Assembly: GCF_022835695.1 (NCBI RefSeq)
Contig: NZ_BQUV01000005.1
Location: forward strand, 542,806-606,805
Reading direction: 5' to 3'
Length of the DNA: 64,000 bases
Source: Bradyrhizobium sp. Ce-3
GTDB taxonomy: Bacteria; Pseudomonadota; Alphaproteobacteria; Rhizobiales; Xanthobacteraceae
Shown piece by piece: positions 1 to 7,931 of the stretch (its first letter is position 1; each line of letters starts with the position of its first letter). The notes beneath the pieces are model-generated. The model searched no databases and was not told the DNA's origin. It was given only the letters and a program-made list of their open reading frames with translations. The position numbers were made by a program, and so were the translations under genes.

Positions 1-97
1 CGGCCGCGATCTCGCTGGTGGCGAACGACCGGTCCGGCTCGCCGGCCAGCCGCATCAGGGCGCGGAGCGCAAAATCCGTGAACGATGTCAGGCGCAT
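1..97 (-). CDS. nsrR: Rrf2-family NO-responsive regulator (NsrR-like), 5' part only
   Basis: The reverse strand from 97 reads MRLTSFTDFALRALMRLAG, the standard opening of Rrf2 regulators of the NsrR branch, where the first helices of the winged HTH follow. Only about 32 residues lie in the window; the Fe-S cysteines of the C-terminal half are off the edge, so the cluster cannot be checked. NsrR proteins bind DNA with an NO-sensitive [Fe-S] cluster and repress NO-detoxification genes. The gene is divergent from a truncated haemoglobin, with an NsrR-type palindrome in the 83-bp gap, which supports the NsrR name over IscR or another Rrf2 member. Confidence 0.75.
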   Translation of the reverse strand, partial: MRLTSFTDFALRALMRLAGEPDRSFATSEIAA

Positions 98-144
98 GGA
101 AGCCCTTCAAAATCAGCACTTGGCGGCTCAGCTATAGCAGTTTA

Positions 145-167
145 AATAGGTATTTGAAATGCATATT
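145..167. promoter_or_regulatory. Candidate NsrR operator (11-1-11 palindrome)
   Basis: The arms AATAGGTATTT (145-155) and AAATGCATATT (157-167) are separated by one base and match as an inverted repeat at 9 of 11 positions. The layout and the AAATGCAT core resemble the published enterobacterial NsrR site (two 11-bp arms, 1-bp centre). The element ends 13 bp before the haemoglobin start codon, so bound repressor would cover the promoter or start region. Confidence 0.65.
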
Positions 168-180
168 TAGGACGTGACCG

Positions 181-675
181 ATGACCGGAGCAGAGCGCCG
201 CGAACAGATCACCGCCGAGATCGTCGCGCGGACCGGGATCACCGAGGCCATGATCGTGCAGCTGGTGCATGGCTTCTACGCCAAGGTCCGCAACGATCCG
301 ATGATCGGGCCGGTGTTCGAGAGCAGGATCAGCGATTGGGAGCCGCATCTGGCGCAGATGTGCGCGTTCTGGTCGTCGGTCGCGCTGATGACCGGGCGCT
401 ATCACGGCACGCCGATGGTCAAGCATATGCCGCTGCCGATCGATGCCGCGCATTTCGACCGCTGGCTCGAACTGTTCGAGGCGACCGCGCATGAACTGTG
501 CCCGCCGGTGGCTGCGGTTCATTTCATCGAGCGCGCGCGGCGTATCGCCGCGAGCCTGGAAATGGGCGTCGCCGGCGGGCGGGGCGTGATGCTGGCGGTG
601 GGCGAAAGGTTTCGCAGAAGTCCTCCGTCATTCCGGGGCTCGCGAAGCGAGAACCCGGAATCCATCGGGCCATGA
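181..675 (+). CDS. Group III truncated haemoglobin
   Basis: A 164-residue protein of the 2-on-2 globin group III (Ctb-like). Visible marks are the B10-type Tyr33 in HGFYAKV, the proximal His82 in VKHMPLP, and the following F-x-x-WLxLF helix with Trp95 that is typical of this group. These globins bind O2 and NO in the cytoplasm and are linked to nitrosative stress. The gene is divergent from the nsrR-like gene and sits directly behind the candidate operator, with AGGACG as a weak ribosome site. The globin core ends near residue 135. The last 15 or so residues are encoded by the left arm of an intergenic palindromic repeat (627-742), which supplies the stop codon. Confidence 0.85.
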   Translation: MTGAERREQITAEIVARTGITEAMIVQLVHGFYAKVRNDPMIGPVFESRISDWEPHLAQMCAFWSSVALMTGRYHGTPMVKHMPLPIDAAHFDRWLELFEATAHELCPPVAAVHFIERARRIAASLEMGVAGGRGVMLAVGERFRRSPPSFRGSRSENPESIGP

Positions 676-742
676 CTCCGGGCCATGACTCCGCGGCATG
701 ATGGATTCCGGGCTCGCGCCTAACGGCGCGCCCCGGAATGAC
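627..742. repeat. Bradyrhizobial-type intergenic palindromic repeat
   Basis: The left arm (627-665, starting GTCATTCCGGGG) and the right arm (701-742, ending CCCCGGAATGAC) are inverted copies, each with its own small internal hairpin. The centre repeats CCATGACTCCG. It overlaps the 3' end of the globin gene. Probably a non-autonomous dispersed repeat. Confidence 0.8.
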
Positions 743-745
743 GAT

Positions 746-801
746 GTGGGCAATCCATCGCTCTGCTTGCAGAGAGATGGATTGCTTCGCTCCCAATGAC
801 G
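746..801. repeat. Second palindromic repeat, different family
   Basis: GGCAATCCATC and GATGGATTGC form an inverted repeat around CTCTGCTTGCAGAG, followed by TTCGCTCCCAATGAC. The same wording recurs at 58606-58690, so it belongs to a dispersed family. It lies between the globin gene and the convergent membrane-protein gene. Confidence 0.7.
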
Positions 802-818
802 GCAGGGGACAGCGACGC

Positions 819-1217
819 TTACGCCGTCACCATACCTTCGCTCTTGCGCAGGCCGACATATTGCAGCTCGGCGAACACGCCGGTGGCGATCGCCTGGGCG
901 AGGATGACGATGGTCCCGAGCAGGTTCGGCGACACGGCGCCCGAGAGCAGCAGCGCGATGCTGGCCAGCGTCCAGGCGGCGTTGCCGGCAACCACGAGGA
1001 TCACGGGTCCTTTCGGCAGCGAGCTTCGCGCGCCGAGAAAGCCGACAAGTGCGGTGTAGGCGATCAGGAACAGCCCGGTCTCGCGCAGCAGCGCTTCCGG
1101 CAGGCCAAGCAGCGAGGCCAGGGCGCCGGCGTCGAGCACCATCGCGATGGCGGATACACCGCTGAAGGCGGCATCAGCAAGCAAAGCGCGGCGCAGCAGC
1201 TGGGACGAATGGATCAT
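819..1217 (-). CDS. Small four-helix membrane protein, function unknown
   Basis: A 132-residue hydrophobic protein with about four predicted membrane spans (roughly residues 15-40, 45-65, 70-90 and 98-118). The start is preceded by AGAGGAGACC, a strong ribosome site. I do not recognise a named family with confidence. It is the second gene of a minus-strand pair with the 74-residue membrane protein at 1248-1472 (30 bp between them), so the two are probably co-transcribed and may act together in the inner membrane. The pair is divergent from an XRE/MmyB-type regulator that may control it. Confidence 0.7.
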   Translation of the reverse strand: MIHSSQLLRRALLADAAFSGVSAIAMVLDAGALASLLGLPEALLRETGLFLIAYTALVGFLGARSSLPKGPVILVVAGNAAWTLASIALLLSGAVSPNLLGTIVILAQAIATGVFAELQYVGLRKSEGMVTA

Positions 1218-1247
1218 GGCAGGGTCTCCTCTGGTTGGGATGGGTGG

Positions 1248-1472
1248 TCAGCGGAACAGGGACTGCAACTGACGCCACAGGCGGAACGGGCACAGCGCCT
1301 GGCCGACCCGCATCTCGACCGCATAGACCTGCGCGAACACGAACACGCCGGTCGCGTGGACGAGCGGCTGGGGCATGTTGAGCGAGCGCGCGAGCAGCCA
1401 GGTGGCCAGATGGACCAGCCACGGGAGCAGGACGGCGAAGGCGCGGACAAGGGACAGCATCAGCATGGTCAT
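1248..1472 (-). CDS. Small membrane protein (74 aa), function unknown
   Basis: The start at 1472 is chosen because AGGAGA lies 5 bases upstream; the open frame continues further upstream but only into sequence antisense to the divergent regulator. The 74 residues begin MTMLMLSLVRAFAVLLPWLV and contain two hydrophobic segments (about residues 4-26 and 38-56), with a basic tail. First gene of the pair with 819-1217, divergent from the regulator at 1567. Confidence 0.65.
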   Translation of the reverse strand: MTMLMLSLVRAFAVLLPWLVHLATWLLARSLNMPQPLVHATGVFVFAQVYAVEMRVGQALCPFRLWRQLQSLFR

Positions 1473-1566
1473 CTCCTGTGCCGTGGAAGATGAGCCGGCC
1501 CGCGCGCCATTTCGATTACCTCGGGCGTAATGGAACGGGCGAATTCCGCGTGGTAGGTTTTGCACC

Positions 1567-2391
1567 ATGAACGCACATGCATCCATGGCGCGGGCCGAGC
1601 CCGCAAAACCCGTCCTGATCGGCGAGCACCTGCGCGAGTGGCGGCAGCGCCGCCATCTCAGCCAGCTCGACCTCGCCGTCGATGCCGAGATATCGGCGCG
1701 GCATTTGAGCTTCGTCGAGACCGGCCGCTCGGCGCCGTCGCGCGACATGGTCCTCAAACTGGCGGAGCGCCTCGACGTGCCCCTACGCGAACGCAACGTG
1801 CTGCTGGTCGCCGCGGGCTTCGCGCCCGCATTCCCGCAACGCGCGCTGGATGATCCCGCGCTGAAATCGGCCCGCGAGGCGATCAACCTGGTGTTGAAGG
1901 CGCACGAGCCCAATCCGGCGCTGGCCTATGACCGGCACTGGAATCTGGTCTCTGCCAACCGCATGGTGGCGCCGCTGCTCGAGGGCGTGCCGCAGCGGCT
2001 GCTTGGTCAGCCCTTCAACATCCTGCGGCTGGCCTTCCACCCGGAGGGCCTGGCGCCGCGCACCGTGAATCTCGCGGAATGGGCCGCGCATCTTCTGGAG
2101 CGGCTGCATCGGCAATGCGAGGCAACGGCCGATCCGGAGCTGATCAAGCTCTATCAGGACCTGAAGTCCTATCCGATCCCGGCGCGGTCGGCCCCGATCA
2201 CGACCGACAACAACGTCGCGCTTCCGTTCAAACTCCGCCTCAATGGCGAGGTCCTGAGCTTCATCTCGACCACCATGGTGTTCGGCACGCCGGTCGACAT
2301 CACGCTGCAGGAACTGGCGCTGGAAACCTTCTTTCCGGCTGACGAACTGACCGCCGAGCGGATGCGGCAGATGGCAGCCAGTATGAAATAG
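1567..2391 (+). CDS. XRE-family regulator with MmyB-like ligand-binding domain
   Basis: A 274-residue regulator. Residues about 22-80 form a Cro/C1 helix-turn-helix (LREWRQRRHLSQLDLAVDAE, then SARHLSFVETGRSAPSRDM). Residues about 105-265 match the MmyB-like domain that binds small hydrophobic ligands in actinobacterial and proteobacterial regulators (ALAYDRHWNLVSANRMV, then FNILRLAFHPEGLAPR). Members often control an adjacent gene, frequently a reductase or transporter. Here the divergent neighbours are two small membrane proteins, which share its 94-bp promoter gap. The next gene on the same strand, a DsbA-like oxidoreductase, starts 63 bp downstream. Confidence 0.85.
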   Translation: MNAHASMARAEPAKPVLIGEHLREWRQRRHLSQLDLAVDAEISARHLSFVETGRSAPSRDMVLKLAERLDVPLRERNVLLVAAGFAPAFPQRALDDPALKSAREAINLVLKAHEPNPALAYDRHWNLVSANRMVAPLLEGVPQRLLGQPFNILRLAFHPEGLAPRTVNLAEWAAHLLERLHRQCEATADPELIKLYQDLKSYPIPARSAPITTDNNVALPFKLRLNGEVLSFISTTMVFGTPVDITLQELALETFFPADELTAERMRQMAASMK

Positions 2392-2454
2392 CGGCTTGTC
2401 TCGGGGCGCTTTCCGCCTACCTTTGGGGTTCCAATTCCGCCGGGAGCCCCCGCC

Positions 2455-3120
2455 ATGAGCGATCTGAAGCCGCTTCGCCTCGATATCGTCTCCGACGTCG
2501 TTTGCCCGTGGTGCTACATCGGCAAGCATCGCATCGAGGATGCGCTCAAGCTGGTGCCCGATGTGCCGGTCGAGGTGCACTGGCGGCCGTTCTTCCTCAA
2601 CAATTGGGTGCCGCGCGAGGGCATCGGCCGCGACGAATACCTCACCGCAAAATTCGGCTCGGTCGAGGCCTATAAGGGCATTGCCGGCCGAGTGGTCGCG
2701 GCAGCGAACGAGGAGGGGCTGACCTACCATCCCGAACTCGTCAAGCGGCAGCCCAATACGATCGACTGCCATCGCCTGATCCATTGGGCCGAGGCCCAGG
2801 GCAAGGCGGCCGAGATGAAGCAGCGGCTGATGGAGCTGTATTTCCGCGACGGCGGCGATCTCACCGACAGCAACGTGCTGGTGCAGGCGGCGGCCGATGT
2901 CGGGCTCGATGCCGACGATGTGCGCAAGCGCCTGGCCACCGACGAGGACGTTGCCCTGGTTTCGGCGCAGGCCCAGGAGGCCGCCGAGAAAGGCATCTCC
3001 GGCGTTCCGACCTTCGTGTTCGCGCAGAAATACGCGGTGTCCGGCGCCCAGCCGGCCGAGCAGCTCGCCCGCGCTATCCGCCAGGTCTCGGCCGAGATCA
3101 ACGCGCAGGCGGCGGAGTAG
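2455..3120 (+). CDS. DsbA-family oxidoreductase (FrnE-like)
   Basis: A 221-residue thioredoxin-fold protein with the redox motif CPWC at Cys17-Cys20 near the N terminus, an inserted helical domain, and the cis-proline strand GVPTFVF near residue 184. There is no signal peptide, so it is cytoplasmic, as in the FrnE/2-hydroxychromene-2-carboxylate isomerase-like branch rather than periplasmic DsbA. The likely role is thiol-disulfide exchange under oxidative stress; the substrate is unknown. A strong intrinsic terminator follows the stop. Confidence 0.85.
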   Translation: MSDLKPLRLDIVSDVVCPWCYIGKHRIEDALKLVPDVPVEVHWRPFFLNNWVPREGIGRDEYLTAKFGSVEAYKGIAGRVVAAANEEGLTYHPELVKRQPNTIDCHRLIHWAEAQGKAAEMKQRLMELYFRDGGDLTDSNVLVQAAADVGLDADDVRKRLATDEDVALVSAQAQEAAEKGISGVPTFVFAQKYAVSGAQPAEQLARAIRQVSAEINAQAAE

Positions 3121-3137
3121 TCCGCAATCCCCATCGA

Positions 3138-3162
3138 AAGCCCGGCTCACGCCGGGCTTTTT
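3138..3162 (+). terminator. Rho-independent terminator after the DsbA-like gene
   Basis: AAGCCCGGC, a TCAC loop, GCCGGGCTT and then a T run. A classic stem and T tract 18 bp after the stop codon. Confidence 0.85.
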
Positions 3163-3204
3163 CATTTGTCCACGCGATCGATCCAAACAATCAGGGAGAC
3201 AACC

Positions 3205-3843
3205 ATGATCTATGAGCTGCGCACCTACACGGTACGTCCAGGCACCGTCGGCGAGATGGTGAAGGCGGCGAGCACGATCTCGCGCGACATCCGCGCCGAC
3301 AATTTCGGCAAGCTGGAAGGCTACTGGATCACCGAGATCGGGCCGCTCAATCAGGTCCTGCACATGTGGAGCTACGCCGATCTCAATGAGCGGACCCGGC
3401 TGCGCGCCGAGCTCGGGAAAAATCCGCGCTGGACCGGCGAGTACATTCCGGCGATCCGTCCGCTGTTGCTGCGCCAGGAGGTCCGGCTGCTGAATGCGAT
3501 CATTCCGCCGGTGGCCCCGGCCACCAAGGGCAACATCTACGAATTCCGCAACTATCGCGCCAAGCCGCTCGGCGGCGCCAAGCAATGGCTCGACCTGATC
3601 ACCGGCGTGCTGCCGGAGCGCGAGAAATACTCCAAGATCGTCGGCCTCTGGGCCACCGACGCCGGGCAGCCCAACGAGGTCTGCCACATCTGGGCCTATC
3701 CCGATCTCAACGCCCGCGCCGCGGCGCGGGGCGCCGCGATGAAGGACCCGGCCTGGCAGGAATTCCTCGGCAAGGGCACCCAGCTGCTGGAGGAGATGCA
3801 CTCGACCATCATGCTGCCGGCTCCGCACTCGCCGCTGCAGTAA
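3205..3843 (+). CDS. NIPSNAP-family protein (two tandem domains)
   Basis: A 212-residue protein with two related halves: MIYELRTYTVRPGTVGEM (from residue 1) and IYEFRNYRAKPLGGAKQW (from about residue 112), each ending in a strand such as VLHMWSYADLNER or VCHIWAYPDLNAR. This is the ferredoxin-like dimeric alpha/beta-barrel fold of the NIPSNAP family. The biochemical role in bacteria is not established. GGGAGAC before the ATG at 3205 sets the start. Confidence 0.85.
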   Translation: MIYELRTYTVRPGTVGEMVKAASTISRDIRADNFGKLEGYWITEIGPLNQVLHMWSYADLNERTRLRAELGKNPRWTGEYIPAIRPLLLRQEVRLLNAIIPPVAPATKGNIYEFRNYRAKPLGGAKQWLDLITGVLPEREKYSKIVGLWATDAGQPNEVCHIWAYPDLNARAAARGAAMKDPAWQEFLGKGTQLLEEMHSTIMLPAPHSPLQ

Positions 3844-3869
3844 GGCGAGCCTTGCCGAGAACGGCGGCA

Positions 3870-3907
3870 GAAAGCCTCACTCGATGCTTGCATCGGATGA
3901 GGCTTTC
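3870..3907 (+). terminator. Long hairpin after the NIPSNAP gene
   Basis: GAAAGCCTCA (3870-3879) pairs with TGAGGCTTTC (3898-3907), with an inner CGATGC/GCATCG stem. There is no long T run, so termination is likely but not certain. The rest of 3844-4045 shows no gene I can support. Confidence 0.55.
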
Positions 3908-4048
3908 CAGGCAAGGGCATGCGCCGCCTGAGAAACAGCGCGCCGCAACGCTAGAAGGGCGAGCTGACACCAACCTGACGGCGGGAACTGATTGTTTCCT
4001 GATGTGTCTGCGTGGCTACGAAATGGTAAACCACGGGCCGCGGTGAAA

Positions 4049-4068
4049 GGCGCCCCCTCAGGGGCGCC
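4049..4068 (-). terminator. Terminator of the transglutaminase-like gene
   Basis: GGCGCCCC, CTCA loop, GGGGCGCC. Read on the minus strand it is followed by TTTCACC and lies 24 bp beyond the stop of the gene at 4092. Confidence 0.6.
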
Positions 4069-4091
4069 GTTCTGCCGGTCCGTCCGGCGCA

Positions 4092-4925
4092 TCACGAAAG
4101 CCAGGGCGGCATCAAGTTGCGGGATGCCGCCTCATCCAGCGCGGCGAACTGGTTCAAGCCAGCCTCGAATGCCGTGACAAGGTCAGCCAGCCGGTCGAGC
4201 TCGGCAAGGGCGTCGACCTTCAACACCTTGCCGGCCGGAGCTGCGTCGCGCCAGCTGTCCCAATCAGACATTTGCCGGTTCGTGAGCGACAGCAGGTCAC
4301 GATAGACGTTGACGTGAAGAAACCACAGGCCCGTGGCCGCGCCGTGCCCGAAGGCTCCGGTAGCAACCGCGTTGCTTCTTGCCAGCCGCCACGCCTGCGA
4401 CGCCGTCAGAAACGCATCGCGTGGCAGGTTCGCGCAATCGAACGTGATCTGCAGCTGGTCGATGTGAAACGCATCGAGCTGCGCGTCGGCCTGCAGCCAG
4501 CGCTGGTCGCCGGCGGACCAATATTCGCAGATCCAATGGTCATGATAGATGTGGTCGGCGATGTAGGTCGCGAAGCCGCAGCGGACCCGTGCCGGGATCG
4601 ATCGGCTTCGGAGCATGCTGCACAGCAGGAGCGCGTAGTCGCGACAGGTGCCGAAGGTGCGGCTGCGCGGCGGGCGCGCCGCGGTGAGCGGACCGGCGAA
4701 CGACGCCTGGATCAACTTCAACCGATCTGCGACCGGTTGGGTTTGCCGGACCATCGCGACATCGGGCGGGATGCCGTAGCGCTCCGCCCAGGCGACGTGA
4801 ATGATGAGTCCCGAGACGACCTCGCGCAGTCCGGAGACCGTCTCGGGCAAATCGTTGTACGCACCGGCCGACTCGCCGGGGTCGGTCAACGCGTCCTGCC
4901 GGACGTAGCTTTGCTGGATCGTCAC
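4092..4925 (-). CDS. Transglutaminase-like cysteine protease-fold protein
   Basis: A 277-residue protein with the papain-like transglutaminase core: Cys94 in FGTCRDYALLLCSMLR, His130 in YHDHWICEYW and Asp147 in LQADAQLD form the expected Cys-His-Asp triad, in the expected order and spacing. No signal peptide is visible, so it is probably cytoplasmic. The family includes peptidases, amidases and peptide N-glycanase-like enzymes, and the substrate cannot be read from sequence. It is followed by an intrinsic terminator and appears monocistronic. Confidence 0.8.
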   Translation of the reverse strand: MTIQQSYVRQDALTDPGESAGAYNDLPETVSGLREVVSGLIIHVAWAERYGIPPDVAMVRQTQPVADRLKLIQASFAGPLTAARPPRSRTFGTCRDYALLLCSMLRSRSIPARVRCGFATYIADHIYHDHWICEYWSAGDQRWLQADAQLDAFHIDQLQITFDCANLPRDAFLTASQAWRLARSNAVATGAFGHGAATGLWFLHVNVYRDLLSLTNRQMSDWDSWRDAAPAGKVLKVDALAELDRLADLVTAFEAGLNQFAALDEAASRNLMPPWLS

Positions 4926-5010
4926 GTTCCTGCCCGATCACGACGTCATCGGCCCGAGGCCGTCATGCGCAGCGTAACAATCCGCGCGGTCTGGCGTAAG
5001 GGGGACCGCG

Positions 5011-6219
5011 CTATCCGGGCTTGCCGCGCCGGCTGCGGATGAAGTGGACGGCGCTGCGCGCGGCCTCATAGGCGCGATTGTTCAGGGTCAGCGCGGCACG
5101 AACGGCAGCGACCAGCGGATCGCGGCGCCGCAGCGGCAGCAGCACATCGCCGATCGAAAAGCGGCCGCGCCAGATCGGGTCGATCATGGGGTGGCCGGGC
5201 GCTGCGGTGGAATCGGCCGAATTGATTGCGGGATCGGCGCAGAGATGGCGCGTCAGCTCCAGCGTCAATTGTGCTCCCGGCGAATGCTTCGCAAAGCGCT
5301 CGTCGATGCCGATCTTGAAGAAGAACGCGCGGTCCTGGTGGCGCACCACGATGCCGCCGGCGACCGGCGTGCCGCCGGCATGCAGCGTAAGGATTTCGCA
5401 GCGGCCGGCTTCCGCCATCGCTGACGTCGCGCGGCGGATGAAGGTCGCGTCGCCGGCATGCTGGCTGAGCGCCGTGCCGCGCTGGCCCTTCCAGCCGCCG
5501 GCTTCGAGGGCCAGGAAGGTCTCCAGCGCCGCAGCAACGTCGCGCGGCGTGCGAGCGACATCGAAACGCACCGCGCCGTGATCGGACAGGCGATTGCGCT
5601 GCCGGCGCAGCTCCTTCAGCCTCTTGGGCCCGAGCGCGTCGCGCAGCAACTCGTCGGCATCGCGCGTCGCATCGAGCTGGGCGCGCTGATAGGCGCTCAA
5701 CACGCGCGGCTGCAACCCATCTTGCGCGAGCACCGCGCGGATCGCCGCCATGGCCGGGCCCTCGAGCGACATGGTGCGCAGGATCAGCGCATGCGCGCCC
5801 GCATCGCGCGCCTGCTGCAGCATCGTGCCGGCGGCTCGCTCGGCGGCGTCGCGATCGAGTAGCGGTGTGCACAGCGTGCCGTAGGGCTCGGCGCCGACCA
5901 GCGCCGGCAGGGGCAGGCGGTAGATCCGCCGCATCGGGATGACCGGCAGCAGCCCGATCAATTGCCCGGCATCGCCGGTGGCGCTGAGCAGCGACGTGCC
6001 GGTGCGGCCGCGTGCTGAGGCGTCGACCGCCAATTCCCAGTCGGGCTGATAGTAGCCATTGGGCTCGATCGCGCGCTCGGCAAGCGCACGCCATGCGCCG
6101 ACCGGCGCGGCCGACAGCGGCGGCAGTGCGCGATCGTCCGCGGCATCCTTGCGCGATGCACGGCGGATCATTGCCTGGTCAGCAATATCGGCCACGTCCC
6201 ATGTTTCCCCGGTCGGCAA
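5011..6219 (-). CDS. GNAT-fold acyltransferase (Acetyltransf_6/CelD-like)
   Basis: A 402-residue protein resembling the double-GNAT-fold family once called CelD or BioF2-like. A first half binds the cofactor region (about residues 35-190), and a second half carries AETFLALEAGGWKG-type sequence (near 240-255) and the strand VAGGIVVRHQDRAFFFKIG (near 288-306). Such proteins transfer acyl or aminoacyl groups to sugars or lipids in envelope biosynthesis. The substrate is unknown. No neighbour points to a polysaccharide locus, so the specific role is open. Start as given; a Met at residue 17 is a possible alternative. Confidence 0.7.
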   Translation of the reverse strand: MPTGETWDVADIADQAMIRRASRKDAADDRALPPLSAAPVGAWRALAERAIEPNGYYQPDWELAVDASARGRTGTSLLSATGDAGQLIGLLPVIPMRRIYRLPLPALVGAEPYGTLCTPLLDRDAAERAAGTMLQQARDAGAHALILRTMSLEGPAMAAIRAVLAQDGLQPRVLSAYQRAQLDATRDADELLRDALGPKRLKELRRQRNRLSDHGAVRFDVARTPRDVAAALETFLALEAGGWKGQRGTALSQHAGDATFIRRATSAMAEAGRCEILTLHAGGTPVAGGIVVRHQDRAFFFKIGIDERFAKHSPGAQLTLELTRHLCADPAINSADSTAAPGHPMIDPIWRGRFSIGDVLLPLRRRDPLVAAVRAALTLNNRAYEAARSAVHFIRSRRGKPG

Positions 6220-6432
6220 GGCTGATCGGCCTTGCGTTCGTCACCGGCGACGCTAGCGGAAAGAGATGGAAAATGCCGCTGAGGTCCTCAGGCAATTTGA
6301 CCGGTAATGTTAACGGGCCGTTCAGCATATGACTGACGCCGATCCCACCGTGGCGGTGACCGACCAACCGTCAGCCGCGAATAGCGCAGCTGCCGGAACG
6401 CCTGTCGTCCGGATCATTTTTGCACCACCGGT

Positions 6433-6448
6433 GTGCGCACGTGCGCAC
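6433..6448. promoter_or_regulatory. 16-bp perfect palindrome upstream of the SDR gene
   Basis: GTGCGCACGTGCGCAC is a perfect palindrome made of two tandem copies of the palindromic octamer GTGCGCAC, 73 bp before the SDR start. It looks like a dimeric operator. The regulator is not identified. Confidence 0.5.
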
Positions 6449-6520
6449 TGCGCGGCCGATGGGGCGCGCCTAGCTGCAAGGTCTCCGGACGATCCGGTTG
6501 CGTCAATCAAAGGAACTGAC

Positions 6521-7270
6521 ATGTCGAGATTGGAAGGCAAGGTCGCCGTGATCAGCGGCGGCAACAGCGGCATCGGGCTTGCCATCGCGCAGCGCTTCGT
6601 AAGGGAGGGCGCGGATGTGTTCATCTTCGGCCGGCGCAAGGACGCACTCGACCGGGCAGTGAGCCTCATCGGCGGTGGCGTCACCGCTGTCCAGGCGGAT
6701 GCGTCCAGGCTCGATGATCTCGACGGCGTCGCCGGGACGGTTCGCAAGGCGAAGGGCAGGGTGGACGTCGTCGTGTCCAACGCCGGCTTCACCGAACAGG
6801 TGCCGCTGCGCGAGATCACGGAGGAGCACTACGACCGCACGTTCAACCTGATGGCCAAGGGGCCGCTGTTCCTGGTGCAGAAGATGCTGCCGATGATGGC
6901 CGGCGGCGGATCGATCATCCTGGTGTCCTCGGCCATGCACTATATGGGCCTCGCCAACCATTCGACTTATGCCGCCACCAAGGCGGCGGTGCGCTCGTAT
7001 GTCCGGACCTGGGCGGCCGAGTTCAAGGACAGCGGCATCCGCGCCAACCTGCTCAGCCCTGGGCCCGTCGACACGCCGATCATGGACGCCCAGGCGTCGA
7101 CGCCCGAGCAAGCCGCCGCGATCCGCAAGATGTATTCCAACTACACGCCGATGCTGCGGATCGGCCGTCCCGAGGAATTGGCGGCGGCAGCGGTCTTCCT
7201 GGCCTCGGACGAGAGCTCGCTCATGACCGGCTCGGATATGGTCGTCGACGGCGGCGTCAGCAACGTCTGA
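6521..7270 (+). CDS. Short-chain dehydrogenase/reductase
   Basis: A 249-residue classical SDR. The nucleotide-binding motif SGGNSGIG is at residues 12-19, the NAG-type motif VVSNAGF follows mid-protein, and the catalytic Ser with YAATK (Tyr and Lys) lies in the stretch from ILVSSAMHYMG to STYAATKAA. The ending GSDMVVDGGVSNV is usual for the family. The start at 6521 is preceded by AAAGGA; the frame is open 64 codons further upstream, but that stretch covers the palindrome and does not look coding. The substrate is unknown. Confidence 0.9.
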   Translation: MSRLEGKVAVISGGNSGIGLAIAQRFVREGADVFIFGRRKDALDRAVSLIGGGVTAVQADASRLDDLDGVAGTVRKAKGRVDVVVSNAGFTEQVPLREITEEHYDRTFNLMAKGPLFLVQKMLPMMAGGGSIILVSSAMHYMGLANHSTYAATKAAVRSYVRTWAAEFKDSGIRANLLSPGPVDTPIMDAQASTPEQAAAIRKMYSNYTPMLRIGRPEELAAAAVFLASDESSLMTGSDMVVDGGVSNV

Positions 7271-7298
7271 GGTCCCGAACGGAATTTCCGGAAATGCG

Positions 7299-7751
7299 CT
7301 ACGGCTTGGTGCTCCGTTGCGCTTCCACCGTGACGGAGCTCTCGACCGGTTCGTAAGTCTCGGTCAGGCAGTTGTCGTCGGCATCCACCTGCCGGCGATC
7401 GAAGATCGCGCCGTCATTGATGAAGACGCGATAGGTCTGCGTCCCGAGCGGCTTGCCGATCACCGATGTCAATTCGGCGCGCACGCAGGCGGTCCAGCCG
7501 GTGCCGCGCGGGTCGTGCAGCGGGGCGGAGACCCGGACATGGGCCGGCTGCGAGCCGGCGGTGAACACCGAATCCAATTTGCCCGCCACCAGCCGCTTGA
7601 CGTCCGGAGGGGTCTCGAGCGGCGTCGGCTCGGTGGCCTTGACCTTCAACATCTCCGGCCACACCGCATGGCTGTCCGCCAGCCCGCAGCCACTCAACAT
7701 GAAAGCGGCGCCGGCCAGCAGCGCCGCCAGATGTACCTGTCCCTGTCCCAT
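7299..7751 (-). CDS. Putative lipoprotein
   Basis: A 150-residue protein with a lipoprotein signal: hydrophobic LAALLAGAAFM, then the lipobox LSGC with Cys22 as the acylated residue. The mature part has two cysteines (near WTACVRAEL and DDNCLTE) and reads like a bradyrhizobial periplasmic lipoprotein of unknown function. It is convergent with the SDR gene. Confidence 0.75.
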   Translation of the reverse strand: MGQGQVHLAALLAGAAFMLSGCGLADSHAVWPEMLKVKATEPTPLETPPDVKRLVAGKLDSVFTAGSQPAHVRVSAPLHDPRGTGWTACVRAELTSVIGKPLGTQTYRVFINDGAIFDRRQVDADDNCLTETYEPVESSVTVEAQRSTKP

Positions 7752-7931
7752 TCAGCGAATTTAATGTACCGCTGCCAAGATTGCGCCCCCCTGGTGGCGC
7801 TGAATTTGCGTCGCGCTGCGCTTTGTCGATCAACAAATGTCGAGCGACAAGTTATCCTTGAGCTAGATCCTCGAATTAGATCCTTGGGGTAGAGGTATTG
7901 CCGGATGTTTCCACGGCTGCGGGGGAAAGAG

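Noticed and set aside
1783-3828. A 681-codon open frame on the minus strand across 1.8-3.8 kb
   Set aside because: It runs antisense to three genes with clear domains (XRE, DsbA, NIPSNAP), so it cannot be a single real gene.
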